Positions 54,629-63,839 of a stretch of 64,000 nt of DNA are shown piece after piece. Made by a program: the position numbers and the translations under genes. The number at the start of each line of letters is the position of its first letter. Positions within the stretch are counted from its first letter, which is position 1. The stretch lies in NCBI RefSeq assembly GCF_019693215.1, contig NZ_CP081183.1:1739226-1803225 (forward strand), read 5' to 3'. The DNA comes from Salinarchaeum sp. IM2453. GTDB taxonomy: Archaea > Halobacteriota > Halobacteria > Halobacteriales > Salinarchaeaceae. A model generated the notes under the pieces. That model was not told where the DNA came from. It worked only from the letters and a program-made list of their open reading frames with translations, and ran no database searches.

Positions 54629-54994
54629 ATGAATGTAGTACGAGAAATACTACGCGCAATGAACATCGAGTCAATTGATGAACTAGATATTAATGATCCA
54701 GTCACAATTACTGTACAGGGATATGATGATCTCACAATCGAGCGAATCGCAGATTGTCAAGTAAGTGTTGCCCACCACTACGTACAACGTGGTGATCTGA
54801 TGTGTGACCCTGAAGTTGTCTTTGCTATTGATGATGACCAGTGGATACCCATTGAGTACACACAGCATCCCTTAGTCCACAAATATGATAAAACTGGACT
54901 CGACATTGATGCATTTTTGAAACGCTGGAATACGAATCTCAGAAACCAAGGATTTCTCCGTGCTGCACGAAATAATTGTAACCGATCCGAGTAA
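54629..54994 (+). CDS. Conserved small protein, possibly DUF6908-like
   Basis: 121 residues from the ATG at 54629; a GTG four codons upstream is an alternative. The core YDDLTIERIADCQVSVAHHY, VQRGDLMCDPEVVFAIDDD and QWIPIEYTQHPLVHKY resembles proteins found on plasmids and integrated elements that I recall as DUF6908, but I am not certain. No signal or membrane segment. It ends beside a 0.8-kb stretch of PATE sequence, consistent with accessory DNA. Confidence 0.6.
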   Translation: MNVVREILRAMNIESIDELDINDPVTITVQGYDDLTIERIADCQVSVAHHYVQRGDLMCDPEVVFAIDDDQWIPIEYTQHPLVHKYDKTGLDIDAFLKRWNTNLRNQGFLRAARNNCNRSE

Positions 54995-55118
54995 ACAGCC
55001 GGTCTTCTATGGACGGAACACGCTGAGTATCCTGGAGCTTGTCTTGATACCCTTCGCAAACAGAACACCCCGAATGCTTCAGGACTCTCATCTCATAGCT
55101 ATTTACTGTTTGATAACT

Positions 55119-55166
55119 TTGACTTCCTCCCACAGCTGAAGCCGGTGGGTGTTTGCCTCGCTACCA
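55119..55166. repeat. Solo PATE palindrome abutting a full PATE
   Basis: TTGACTTCCTCCCACAGCTG, AAGCCGGTGGGTGTTTGCCT and CGCTACCATC, minus orientation. It ends three bases before the full element at 55169, so one inserted next to the other. Confidence 0.65.
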
Positions 55167-55168
55167 TC

Positions 55169-55669
55169 TTGACCTCCTCCACACGGCTGAAGCCGTGGGA
55201 TTCCTCCGTGGGTAATCCAACCAGTTGATTACCCCGGCTGTGAACGTGCGGGTTCGCTGATGCACCTTCGGCCCTCACAAGAGGGTGTGGCGTCTTGAGT
55301 ATCCACTCGGTGTTGCCCTCCAATGACGGAGTGACACTCGCGGGCGTCCAGCACCGTGAGCAGCAGGCCGGGCCATCGGCCTGACTCTCCGTTCCAGCCA
55401 CGGATCGGGAGTCCTGTGATGACATGCCAACCGCTGCTGGTTGGGCTGCAAAGGTGTGTAAGTTGTGTAAGAGTTGAGACGCACTCGTGGCCATCTTGAG
55501 CATGAGTGCGTTCCCCGCAGCAGCATGTCACATGTCCGCAGAATGATAACCCCTCTGATAAAATAAACGTTGGGATTACAACTGGTCTGTGTCACGTAGC
55601 TTGTGGCATATCATATCGGCTTCATCCCACGGCTAAAGCCAATGGGCTTTCGCCTTGCTACCGCTGTAA
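55169..55669. mobile_element. PATE, 501 bp copy, inverted relative to 9289-9780
   Basis: Starts TTGACCTCCTCCACACGGCT and ends in a CTTTCGCCTTGCTACCGCTG terminus. Its interior aligns by eye over most of its length with the reverse complement of the element at 9289-9780, including the GGTAATCC...GATTACC hairpin and the CGTTCACAGCCGGGG segment. It carries no intact ORF. The remaining 134 bases before the histidine kinase stop are AT-rich without a gene. Confidence 0.78.
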
Positions 55670-55803
55670 GTATGTTATACTGCTCACTCTGACCGAAGAA
55701 TAAGCCAAAAACTCCTTTCAAAAGCACCTTGATCCGAGTCTTGATAGCTTCGGGCAACTGACTTTGCATCCAATGAGATTGTCTCGACACCGGTTATAAC
55801 TCA

Positions 55804-56862
55804 CTATAGTGATTTTGTTGCTGTTTGAACCCGTAGACGAACACGATTCCCGCCAACTGGACTTTCCTCGAATATGATGTCGCCGCCAAGACAATCAACC
55901 GTGAGCTTGACTAACCAGAGTCCTAGTCCATTCCCATGCTGGTGCGGTGTTATCTCTGCATCTCCAGTAATTATTTTCCGTTCTGTCTCTGGAATTATTG
56001 GTCCATCGTCATCAACTATGATATCGGTCCATGCTCCCTTATCAGTGTGCTCAGTCGATATTCTTACATGCGGTGTTTCTGACGGATTGTGTACTACTGC
56101 ATTTTCAAGCAGTGCGTTGATAGCTGGTTTCAACTGATCATTAGCACGAATATAACTTTGATCTGATAGCTCTGATGTGATACATGCGTCCGGATATTTC
56201 TCCTGTGCTTTGGCAACACTTTCTTGTAGAAGCGAGTGAGATTCGACATCTCCACTACTTTGAGAAGAATCGCGGAGAAGTTGAGTAATCTGAGATGCCT
56301 CCTCAGAAAGCGACTCAAGATTGTCAGCCGCTTCCTTTATTGCCATTATAGTCTCCTTCCTATTCTCAGGTGTCTTTTGGACAGTTGTTAGCAGTCGCTC
56401 AATATTTCCGCTAATAACTGTTGCTTCTGTACGGAGGTTATGACGAAGCACCCGATTGAATACTTTTAGCTGCTGCTCCTGTTGAACCACTTCAGTAACA
56501 TCAATGTAGATTGCATATCCGTCAACAGTTGCCCCATTGTACGGGATTCCACGATACAGGAACTCTCGCAGCCCACTGCTCGTTTTTCGCCGTACATGCT
56601 GATAGTTCACTTTTCCAGCGTCTGTCCGCTTATCAAGTATAGTTGCTTCTTCTCTAAGCCAGTCTGGAACAATATACTCATTGAGCGGAGCGTCAACAAT
56701 TTTCTCTCTTGGATAACCAAATGTTTCAATAAATGGTTCATTTGCCTCTCGAATCATCGGTGTATTATTAACAAGCTCAAATCCAACAACGGCATCTTGG
56801 ATATTATTGATCAGACACTGTGCCGCGTCAACTCCTTCTGTATCAAGAATCTCTGGGGCCAT
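55804..56862 (-). CDS. PAS-domain sensor histidine kinase
   Basis: 352 residues, no TM segment, so cytoplasmic. A PAS domain spans about 15-125 (NNIQDAVVGFELVNNTPMIR, FIETFGYPREKIV, YIDVTEVVQQEQQL). The H-box VLRHNLRTE is at about 138-146 (phospho-His). The ATPase domain has the N-box ALLENAVVHNP, G1 IVDDDGPIIPETE and G2 GNGLGLWLVK. No receiver protein is adjacent, as is common in haloarchaea. The signal is unknown. Confidence 0.9.
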   Translation of the reverse strand: MAPEILDTEGVDAAQCLINNIQDAVVGFELVNNTPMIREANEPFIETFGYPREKIVDAPLNEYIVPDWLREEATILDKRTDAGKVNYQHVRRKTSSGLREFLYRGIPYNGATVDGYAIYIDVTEVVQQEQQLKVFNRVLRHNLRTEATVISGNIERLLTTVQKTPENRKETIMAIKEAADNLESLSEEASQITQLLRDSSQSSGDVESHSLLQESVAKAQEKYPDACITSELSDQSYIRANDQLKPAINALLENAVVHNPSETPHVRISTEHTDKGAWTDIIVDDDGPIIPETERKIITGDAEITPHQHGNGLGLWLVKLTVDCLGGDIIFEESPVGGNRVRLRVQTATKSL

Positions 56863-57008
56863 ACTATAGTAAAGATACGTCTAGCAGGAGGAACTCTTTC
56901 CGCGGATATACTGCCTGCCTTTTGTGTAAATATTTCCACCGTTGCGATACTGAAAATATTATTGACTGTATCAGAAGCAAATTTCTAAGGGCAAGCCATA
57001 TCTACAAT

Positions 57009-57383
57009 ATGAACTTCATAGAGCCAAATACCTCGACTACAACTCCACGGGGTATACGAGTAATCTCTGTGCTGTTAGCTGGGCTTGCAATCTATACTGT
57101 CTTCCTGTTTCTTTTTACTGGGACAGTCTCATCGATGGTATCTGTTGGGGCTGTACTATTTTTCGGTGGAACTGTCGTTATTATTAGTATTGCCCTGTAT
57201 CAACAACGGCCAATCGGTTGGGCTGGATCGTTACTTATTGCCATTACCTTCCTTATTTATACGATGGGATCTGTTATCTCTGCAGGATCAAACATTTCTG
57301 TACAACAAATTCTAGCGATATTTAGTGGATTTGCTCTCTTTGGATACTTGATGGCTAATCGGTCTCTATATCTCACAGAGTAA
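57009..57383 (+). CDS. Four-TM membrane protein
   Basis: 124 residues from the ATG at 57009; the longer open frame is the antisense of the kinase promoter region. After a polar start (MNFIEPNTSTTTPRG) come four TM segments at about 17-37, 44-63, 71-90 and 97-117. No family recognised; its size and hydrophobicity resemble many haloarchaeal orphan membrane proteins. It begins 146 bases from the divergent kinase. Confidence 0.6.
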   Translation: MNFIEPNTSTTTPRGIRVISVLLAGLAIYTVFLFLFTGTVSSMVSVGAVLFFGGTVVIISIALYQQRPIGWAGSLLIAITFLIYTMGSVISAGSNISVQQILAIFSGFALFGYLMANRSLYLTE

Positions 57384-57471
57384 ACTAAAATGAGTTATCC
57401 CATCAATATTTAAATTAAATTACAGATGTCATACCATGTGTTTTTAGTTGCTATCGTCCGTTAACTATAAC

Positions 57472-57654
57472 ATGGGCTTTGGAAGCTACGATGAATCTGA
57501 GCAAAATGATCAAGACGTGGAGTCTGACGATGATGCTGAGGGGATTAATGTGCACAAAAACGATCATGAGGGAGATGTCTCGTTCGACACCGAGGAGTCA
57601 ACTGAAGATCTCGTAAACAAGCTCGACGACATCCGCGACGAAACTGACGAGTAA
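57472..57654 (+). CDS. Small acidic haloarchaeal protein, DUF5786-like
   Basis: 60 residues starting MGFGSYDESEQNDQDVESDD, highly acidic, with a conserved C-terminal VSFDTEESTEDLVNKLDDIR. This is the pattern of a small haloarchaeal family I recall as DUF5786, function unknown. The ATG at 57472 is preferred over an in-frame start eight codons upstream. The MITE at 57721 lies just downstream. Confidence 0.8.
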   Translation: MGFGSYDESEQNDQDVESDDDAEGINVHKNDHEGDVSFDTEESTEDLVNKLDDIRDETDE

Positions 57655-57720
57655 CCCGTCAACTTCCTCGAAGCTGTCCTTCTTGCTAATTCTGTATACG
57701 TGAGTCTCACGTACTAATTA

Positions 57721-58212
57721 TATCAGTAGTTGGTAGCACGGTTTCTTTATTCAGTCGGCGGCGTTGAACCCCTCGTTCACAGGGATCGGGCCGATCACCT
57801 GCTCCACTCGGTACTTCTCTCCATCGCGGTAGATGTCGATGTGGAGTCCCTCTTCGGTGATGTCGTGGCCGCCAGGTGCGTCCTGATCGTGGTCGTACCG
57901 GACAACCTCTCGCCAGTCACTATGCTGGAGCAACGTGAGGTGTATCGGCTTCAGATCATCGACCACGGCTAGGTCGTGAAGTACGAGGGTGACCGCCCGG
58001 TGGAGACGGCGAAGAACGCCATTCGTCGGGTCGGCTCACACTCGCGCTACGGCTTCGGAGAACTCCGAGTGATACCCATCGAAAAGACTGTCAAGAAATA
58101 GAAATACAGTGTGAATTAACTCGCTGAGTAAATCCGAGAGATGCCCCGAAATCCCTCGTAAAAAATGCACGCCGCAGACTGAATAAAGAAATCGTATTAC
58201 CAACAACTGATA
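57721..58212. mobile_element. MITE-like element with 42-base inverted ends and two gene fragments
   Basis: Ends 57721-57762 and 58171-58212 are inverted repeats, about 37 of 42 matching. Inside are two unrelated protein fragments pointing away from each other. On the minus strand (57751-57966) is REVVRYDHDQDAPGGHDITE then EGLHIDIYRDGEKYRVE, cut off by a stop within the left repeat. On the plus strand (57973-58101) is VVKYEGDRPVETAKNAIRRV then GSHSRYGFGELRVIPIEK, ending normally but with no start. It is GC-rich against AT-rich flanks. No transposase. Confidence 0.7.
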
Positions 58213-58215
58213 ACG

Positions 58216-59253
58216 TTACGCTTCAGACTCTGTTTCTGCTGGTTCTTCACTGGTTTCTTCTGTTGTTTCTTGTTGATCCTCTTCAGAGCGGGCAGCAACT
58301 AATGCACCACTGGCAACGCTGTACATTGGTTCGTCGACTGAGTGTACTCCACTGATTGAGAATGGTAGATCTGCCTCATTTAGATGTTCTGCAAAGAGAT
58401 CGTCGAATCCGTCCGGCATTGAAGTTCCGCCAGTAACAACAACTGGAACGTCCATTCCTTCCTCAATGTCTTCCTCATCAACTTCTCCTTCAATGTTCTC
58501 GATCACGTAATTGATGAGGTTCTCATAGTAAATCGCTAAGGCACCTTCAACGCCACCGACATCCGTCTCGAAATCAAGTGCGAAGTCTTCCTCTTTGATG
58601 CTTGTTACTTTGTCTACTGGGGTACCTGTTGCTTGAGCGGTCTGCTCATCAATCCAGTCTCCTCCTCGAGCAATTGAGAACTTCATTACTGGGACGGCAT
58701 AATAGGCTAAGCAGATGTTGGTCATTCCAGCCCCAAAGCTGATTCCTAGCCCAGTGAAGTTATGATCTGCGAGCTCAGAGTAAATCACAGCCATTCCTTC
58801 ATTAATCGGTTCCGGATCGTAGCCCATATCACTCAGCATTGATTCGAGCGTTTTCTCGTGATATAACGTTGAATAATCTGAATCCACAGGATCAGCTGGG
58901 CTTGAGAAGAATAACCGCTCGTCCTCATATCGAGGCTCGCCAACAACTTGTTCAGTAATCAACTGGATCATTGGAATTGCGGATGACTCATCTCGAGAGA
59001 GAATACCGTCCTGCATCGGACGGCGTGTCTCTTTGTTGAAAATATTTGCAAAGTTCAAGGCGTCGTCTCCGACAACATAAACAGTGTCGCCTTTTCGTAT
59101 GTGCAGAACTTCACTTCGAGAAAGCATCTGTTCTGCCATGTCGCTGTATTCGATTTCGACGAACGAGTTGCGCTGTTGAACAAAAACCGTTTCGGAGCCT
59201 TCCTGTTGGCTCGATATAATGTTCATCGTGCCAACGTCAATACCTTTGGCCAT
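58216..59253 (-). CDS. Actin-like ATPase, salactin/MreB-type
   Basis: 345 residues of the actin/Hsp70 fold. Phosphate 1 is [14 protein letters not shown] at about 4-17; phosphate 2 is [20 protein letters not shown] at about 171-190; the adenosine motif is [17 protein letters not shown] near 283-299. An acidic Glu/Thr-rich tail (about 318-345) follows. Haloarchaea have such filament-forming actin homologues (salactin in Halobacterium); orthology to salactin is plausible but not proven here. A role in cell shape or chromosome segregation is inference. The MITE ends three bases after the stop codon. Confidence 0.75.
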   Translation of the reverse strand: MAKGIDVGTMNIISSQQEGSETVFVQQRNSFVEIEYSDMAEQMLSRSEVLHIRKGDTVYVVGDDALNFANIFNKETRRPMQDGILSRDESSAIPMIQLITEQVVGEPRYEDERLFFSSPADPVDSDYSTLYHEKTLESMLSDMGYDPEPINEGMAVIYSELADHNFTGLGISFGAGMTNICLAYYAVPVMKFSIARGGDWIDEQTAQATGTPVDKVTSIKEEDFALDFETDVGGVEGALAIYYENLINYVIENIEGEVDEEDIEEGMDVPVVVTGGTSMPDGFDDLFAEHLNEADLPFSISGVHSVDEPMYSVASGALVAARSEEDQQETTEETSEEPAETESEA

Positions 59254-59357
59254 ATATTCTCTTTATGCTCACCCTAAAAGTAGTTTATTGCACAGCGTTG
59301 CTGGCATAATCCCAATATAATAACTGTTGGTATAAATAAAACAACTATTTTAACTTC

Positions 59358-59413
59358 TGTAGGCTAAGCCCCGTTCTCAAGGCGCCGCCGAAAGTGGCGA
59401 ATAGGCAGGAGTA
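59358..59413 (+). pseudogene. C-terminal remnant of TnpB
   Basis: One frame reads SPVLKAPPKVANRQE and a TAG, the SPxLKxPPxxAxxxE ending of haloarchaeal TnpB. About 18 codons remain. Confidence 0.5.
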
Positions 59414-59440
59414 GTTTACTAATAGCTTGGTACGCAAACT

Positions 59441-59710
59441 TCAAGATTTTTTTGTCACTCTCTTGGGACCGGCAGACTCAGAATCATCTTCCATATCACG
59501 TGGAGTCACTACACCTTCTGCCCGATGCATGTCGGACTCCCCTTTAGACTCTGCAATCCGGTCGAATGCTTCTTCCCACGACTCGGATTCGGGCTGGTCG
59601 GGATCTCGGTTAATATTAATCCCGACGAATCCACACTCCTCACAGTGATGTGCGGTTTGGTTTCCAAGCTGGTATGATTCTAAATCGGATTCACAGCGTG
59701 GACAGTCCAT
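59441..59710 (-). CDS. Zinc-ribbon protein
   Basis: 89 residues. A TFIIB-like zinc ribbon opens the protein: CPRCESDLESY and HHCEECGFVGI (four Cys at about 3, 6, 23, 26). The remainder is an acidic linker (ESESWEEAFDRIAESKGESD) and a short basic end (GPKRVTKKS). It probably binds nucleic acid or a protein partner. It is 60 bases downstream of the Rho-N-like gene on the same strand and may be in its transcript. Confidence 0.75.
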   Translation of the reverse strand: MDCPRCESDLESYQLGNQTAHHCEECGFVGININRDPDQPESESWEEAFDRIAESKGESDMHRAEGVVTPRDMEDDSESAGPKRVTKKS

Positions 59711-59770
59711 ATTGGTATCTATACACTGGATAGTACTTAGTAATTGACTTTGCTAGAGAATTAGTATATC

Positions 59771-60652
59771 CTATCTATAATGTTGGAATAAGAGCGCTCG
59801 GACATCGTCCTTTGTTCGCGCAGTTTCTGTACTGCCATCAGGTAATTCAACTTGGTATCGCGCATCGCTGTCTGATTTTTCCCATTTGTCACTATGTGCT
59901 TCAAGAAGATTTAACATCGCATTGAGCCGTCCTCCAGATTGTCCTGACGTCGTGTCTGTGTCTGGTTCTTCTGGTTCAGAAACTGCTTCAGCATCGCTAT
60001 CGGAAGTAACTGCTTCCGCTGCATCTGTCAAATCAGGAGCCACCGGACTGGCAGATTCCTCTGTTTCCTCGGGGTGATCTGGTTGGTCAACTTGTCCGCT
60101 GTCCGTTGGCTCGCCAGCCTCTGTTCCCGTTGAGGTCGTGGTCGCGTCTGCATCTCTAGATGCATCTTTATTCTCTGTTTTTGTTTCTGGTTCTGATTCT
60201 AGCTCTACATCAACAATAGCCAGTGGATCCTCGTGAACCTCCTCAATCTTCTCAAGAATCGCGTCAATAAGCTCTGCCTTTGTCATACTACTGCGGCCGG
60301 AAACATCGTATTTAGCCGCAATCGTGTATAGGTCCATATTCTCGGCCTCACTCTGGTCTGTGTGCCGACGATTTCTCTCTTTTAGACTTTCTTTTATTTC
60401 CTCCGGCGAGAAGATGTCTGTATCGCTTGATTCCCTGTCTGTTGTCTTTCCAGTGTCACCTGTATCCTCTGCCGGAGCGCTAATATCAGCTGTCCGATCT
60501 GGGTCGTCAGCTGTCTCTGCCAAATCAAGTAAGTAATCAACAGCGGCTGATGTTTCAACGGTAGCGTATGGACCACCGTGTGTCTCCTCAAGTTCTTTGC
60601 GCAGTGACTCAATCCGATCTTGTTGTTCTTCCGTGATATCAAGTGATGGCAT
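59771..60652 (-). CDS. Acidic protein with Rho-N/SAP-like motif
   Basis: 293 residues from the ATG at 60650-60652 (15 upstream codons rejected). Order: a short ribbon-helix-like start (MPSLDITEEQQDRIESLRKE, AAVDYLLDLAE), an acidic low-complexity stretch, a Rho N-terminal/SAP-type helix pair MDLYTIAAKYDVSGRSSMTK then AELIDAILEKI at about 106-136, a second long Asp/Glu/Thr-rich stretch, and a C-terminal domain LLEAHSDKWEKSDSDARYQV. Rho-N domains bind nucleic acid. It is divergent from the beta-propeller gene. Function unknown. Confidence 0.65.
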   Translation of the reverse strand: MPSLDITEEQQDRIESLRKELEETHGGPYATVETSAAVDYLLDLAETADDPDRTADISAPAEDTGDTGKTTDRESSDTDIFSPEEIKESLKERNRRHTDQSEAENMDLYTIAAKYDVSGRSSMTKAELIDAILEKIEEVHEDPLAIVDVELESEPETKTENKDASRDADATTTSTGTEAGEPTDSGQVDQPDHPEETEESASPVAPDLTDAAEAVTSDSDAEAVSEPEEPDTDTTSGQSGGRLNAMLNLLEAHSDKWEKSDSDARYQVELPDGSTETARTKDDVRALLFQHYR

Positions 60653-60799
60653 GGTGTTATGAATGTGTTTCTGACACGTGTCACGTCGACACGCCAATTA
60701 CTATCTATATGATGATATAGTGGTATCACCCTTATATTTCTTGACGTAGTTTGATTTTACTCTCACTAATTTGTAATTTGTTGTAAGTAAAACAACGCA

Positions 60800-60810
60800 T
60801 ATCTTAATAC
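60800..60810 (+). promoter_or_regulatory. Probable TATA box for the gene at 60833
   Basis: ATATCTTAATA centred about 27 bases before the ATG; the usual leaderless arrangement. Confidence 0.42.
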
Positions 60811-60832
60811 CCTGAGCGTTACGAACATATAT

Positions 60833-62209
60833 ATGGAAGATACCCAAGGATCGATTGCTTGGCGTTTTACATCTGAAGGTGAATCTGTATCATTGCCAAC
60901 AATTGCCGGTGAGAGTGTATACGTCGGAGATAGTGCAGGCTATCTTTACGCGATTGGAATCCAGAGTGGTACCGAAGAATGGCGTTTTGAGACAGGCGGG
61001 CCAATTAACTCAGCTCCTGTCGTTGCTGATGGATTAGTCTGTGTCGGCAGCAATGATCGTACGCTGTACGCACTTGACCAAAAGACCGGAGAAACGCAAT
61101 GGACAGTCGGAATTATTGGGGATATTAACAACTCACCAACTGTCTCTGATGGAGTCTTGTACCTCGGAACTGAGGGTGGGCATCTTTACGCCATTGATGT
61201 CACTGATGGTGAAGAAGTCTGGCGGGTCAGCGTAGGGAGCGGATTTAGCCAAAATCCAGTTAGCTCTGCACCAACGATCGTTGGTGATGTCGTATACTTC
61301 GGTGATAGCTCTGGGTCTCTCCATGCAGTAAATAAAGAAACCGGCGACGAATACTGGCGGCTAAGAACTAATGGGGCTATCCGGTCAACGCCGACAGTAG
61401 TCGACGGAGTTGTTTACTTTGGATCTACTGACGGAACATTGTACGCTGCTGATGCGACTTCGGGAGAACACCTCTGGGAATTCCGAACCGATGGTCGAAT
61501 AACTTCATCTCCAACAATTGCCGACGAGACTATCTACGTGGGGAGTCACGGTGGCACTCTCTATGCACTTGACGCTGAAACGGGGGAAAAGCAGTGGCGC
61601 CATCGCGTCAGCGATCGTATCGAAGCATCACCAACTGTTGCTGGGGATACCGTCTATATCGGAAATTCAAAAGGTAGATTATATGCAGTCAACGCAACAG
61701 AGGGAACTCGAGACTGGCACTTAGATATTAGTGAACAAATCACTTCTCCACTTATTAGCGGTGGCGTTGCATACCTTGGAAGTGGCGCTCGAACTCTCTA
61801 TGCGATAGAGGTTGGTGAGAATGACTCCAGCCGTGATTCTCGTGTGCTGTTGGGATCGATGGGTCATCACGACCAACACGTAGACTCAGATGAGACGACA
61901 ATCACTGATGAGCAAGTGCGTGCTGATATCAAACGAGAGCTTGAGAAGGCAGATATGGAAATTGGCGGCACTGAAGAAGCCAGCACACGTAAACTCAAAA
62001 TTAATACAGAGATTCTCGATGATGCTAAGCGAGAGATCACTGAGACAGCGAATGAGAAACGGACGACCTCATCCAGCGTTGACGATGCTGTATCGCAACT
62101 ACAGAACATGCAGGGAGGAGAGTCTGAGACTGCAAGCGGTGACAGTGTCGATGCACAGGCTGATGCGTTACGTGAACTCAAAGACCAACAGCAAGAGTCT
62201 GATGAGTGA
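60833..62209 (+). CDS. PQQ-like beta-propeller repeat protein with helical tail
   Basis: 458 residues. Eight PQQ-type blades fill about 1-325, each with the pattern SxPTxxxxxVYxGSxxGxLYAxD followed by GxxxWxxxT/V. There is no signal peptide or membrane segment, unlike the exported BamB-like proteins with the same blades, so it should be cytoplasmic. Residues about 345-458 form a charged helical tail (ADIKRELEKADMEIGGTEEA, ILDDAKREITETANEKRTTS). It is divergent from the Rho-N-like gene. It is probably a scaffold; the partner is unknown. Confidence 0.82.
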   Translation: MEDTQGSIAWRFTSEGESVSLPTIAGESVYVGDSAGYLYAIGIQSGTEEWRFETGGPINSAPVVADGLVCVGSNDRTLYALDQKTGETQWTVGIIGDINNSPTVSDGVLYLGTEGGHLYAIDVTDGEEVWRVSVGSGFSQNPVSSAPTIVGDVVYFGDSSGSLHAVNKETGDEYWRLRTNGAIRSTPTVVDGVVYFGSTDGTLYAADATSGEHLWEFRTDGRITSSPTIADETIYVGSHGGTLYALDAETGEKQWRHRVSDRIEASPTVAGDTVYIGNSKGRLYAVNATEGTRDWHLDISEQITSPLISGGVAYLGSGARTLYAIEVGENDSSRDSRVLLGSMGHHDQHVDSDETTITDEQVRADIKRELEKADMEIGGTEEASTRKLKINTEILDDAKREITETANEKRTTSSSVDDAVSQLQNMQGGESETASGDSVDAQADALRELKDQQQESDE

Positions 62210-62281
62210 TCGTTGTATAAGCTGCTGTTTCCTGTAATTGGCGTTACATCAAGATACTGTAACGATATATAACTGAGCGGC

Positions 62282-63691
62282 TTACTGGCTTCTGTTTTCT
62301 TCGACTATCTTACTGGCTACTAATACCAAATCGTCCTGATACCGTGGGCCGATAACCTGCAGTCCCACTGGAAGCCCGTCTTCTGTTGTACCAACCGGAA
62401 CTGATGCAGCCGGATGCCCTGTCCAGTTAAATGGCCACGTAAGTACCCTTTCCCACTCTGTCGCAGCGCTTGGGTTAATATCTGCATCAACATTCCCCAA
62501 TGTCGGGGTCAAGAGGATGTCATAATCTACGAAGACATCTTCCACTGCGTCAAATAGTTCTGTCCGGACAATTCCGGATGTTGCAATGTCTTTTGTCGTA
62601 ACAGAGTCTGCTTTTTCTATGAAACTAACCAAAGTGTCATCAACTTTGTCTGGATAGTCCCGAATGTCAATATTAAACGACTGTCGAAGCGTCTCTGCCG
62701 CTCGCTCAAGGCTAACACTAAATGTTTCTTCAACGACCGCGGTGAGCTCCTGCATGTCCCTCCCATGATCAAGCGCTACGGTATCGACATGAGTCTCTCC
62801 AGATTCAAGTCGTTCTATCTGGCTCTCTATAACGTCTTGAATCTCTGAGTCGACCTCAAACACATCTAGATTTGGACTGTATGCTACTTGTAACTTAGAT
62901 GTCCCCGCTTCTATTGCATCGAGAAACGAAATATCGACAGGCACACTTGCAGGATCACGCGGATGCATACCTGTAATTACGTCCATGACTAAGGCAGCAT
63001 CCTCAGCCGTTCTTGTGATTGGTCCTGTAACTGAGTGATGCATTTTCTTCCCGAAGGCATTTGGTCGTGACTTAACCGGCACAAGTCCATATGATGGCTT
63101 TAAGCCAAATACTCCACATAATGTAGCTGGAATCCGTATCGAGCCTCCAGCGTCGCTTCCAATCGCAGCTGCTGCCATCCCCGCTCCAACTGCAGCGGCA
63201 CTTCCACCAGATGATCCTCCAGCATTCAACGACTGATCAACTGGAGATGCAGTTGGTCCGATAAGATTGTTATCAGTCATTCCTTTGTGTCCAAACTCTG
63301 GTGTGTTTGTTTTCCCGATGATAACTGCTCCTGCCTCCTCAAGTCGTTGTACAACCGGAGATGTTTCTGGAGATGTGTATCCCAGCTCGTCAATGAGCTT
63401 CGACCCCATTGTATGTCGGACACCTTCCTTCCCCTGTCGTAGGTCCTTAATTGCGATCGGAGCTGCGTAGAGCGGATTCTGTGAACGCTGATCCTCAGAA
63501 TACGCCTCAAGCCTGACGGCTTGTTCTTTCGCAAGATCCCCAGTTACTGTAATAAACGCGTTAATATCTGGCTCCTGCTGATCAATCTTCTCAAGATATG
63601 TTTGTACAATTGCTTCTGGTGCAATCGAACCTGATTTGGCACGCTTTGTTATCTCCCTCAAAGTGAGTCCTGTGATCTTCTTTTGGTCCAT
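62282..63691 (-). CDS. Amidase signature family hydrolase
   Basis: 469 residues with the Ser-cisSer-Lys triad region: Lys82 in PIAIKDL, the Gly/Ser-rich GGSSGGS at 158-164 and the nucleophile Ser184 in GSDAGGSIRIPA. The C-terminal part has PFNWTGHPAASVPVG, typical of free amidases and GatA. No gatB or gatC is beside it, so a stand-alone amidase acting on small amides is more likely than the tRNA amidotransferase subunit. The start ATG gives the usual family length. Confidence 0.88.
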   Translation of the reverse strand: MDQKKITGLTLREITKRAKSGSIAPEAIVQTYLEKIDQQEPDINAFITVTGDLAKEQAVRLEAYSEDQRSQNPLYAAPIAIKDLRQGKEGVRHTMGSKLIDELGYTSPETSPVVQRLEEAGAVIIGKTNTPEFGHKGMTDNNLIGPTASPVDQSLNAGGSSGGSAAAVGAGMAAAAIGSDAGGSIRIPATLCGVFGLKPSYGLVPVKSRPNAFGKKMHHSVTGPITRTAEDAALVMDVITGMHPRDPASVPVDISFLDAIEAGTSKLQVAYSPNLDVFEVDSEIQDVIESQIERLESGETHVDTVALDHGRDMQELTAVVEETFSVSLERAAETLRQSFNIDIRDYPDKVDDTLVSFIEKADSVTTKDIATSGIVRTELFDAVEDVFVDYDILLTPTLGNVDADINPSAATEWERVLTWPFNWTGHPAASVPVGTTEDGLPVGLQVIGPRYQDDLVLVASKIVEENRSQ

Positions 63692-63839
63692 GCTGCCGAA
63701 CTGTTAGTACCATATGTCCCGTCCAAAATGAAACTGATGCCGGTTTGCTTGTCTGACAGTTGTCAATCCATTTTTCCATAAGATCTTGGGGGATGACTGT
63801 CCATGTATCTTGGGCTAATCTCAGAGCTTTTTAGTGAAC

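Noticed and set aside
55099-55595. Three overlapping minus-strand frames in the second PATE
   Set aside because: Same reason; the apparent protein similarity to the other copy only reflects DNA homology of the elements.
57730-57972. Plus-strand 80-codon frame in the MITE
   Set aside because: Antisense to the better supported minus-strand fragment with the GGHDITEEGLHIDIYRDGEK pattern.
57973-58101. Possible Cas6/RAMP protein
   Set aside because: Only a glycine-rich ending resembles RAMP proteins; no catalytic region, repeats or other cas genes are present, so a CRISPR system is not supported.
62282-63691. GatA subunit of the tRNA amidotransferase
   Set aside because: No gatB or gatC neighbour, and the sequence fits stand-alone amidases equally well, so the general amidase call was kept.
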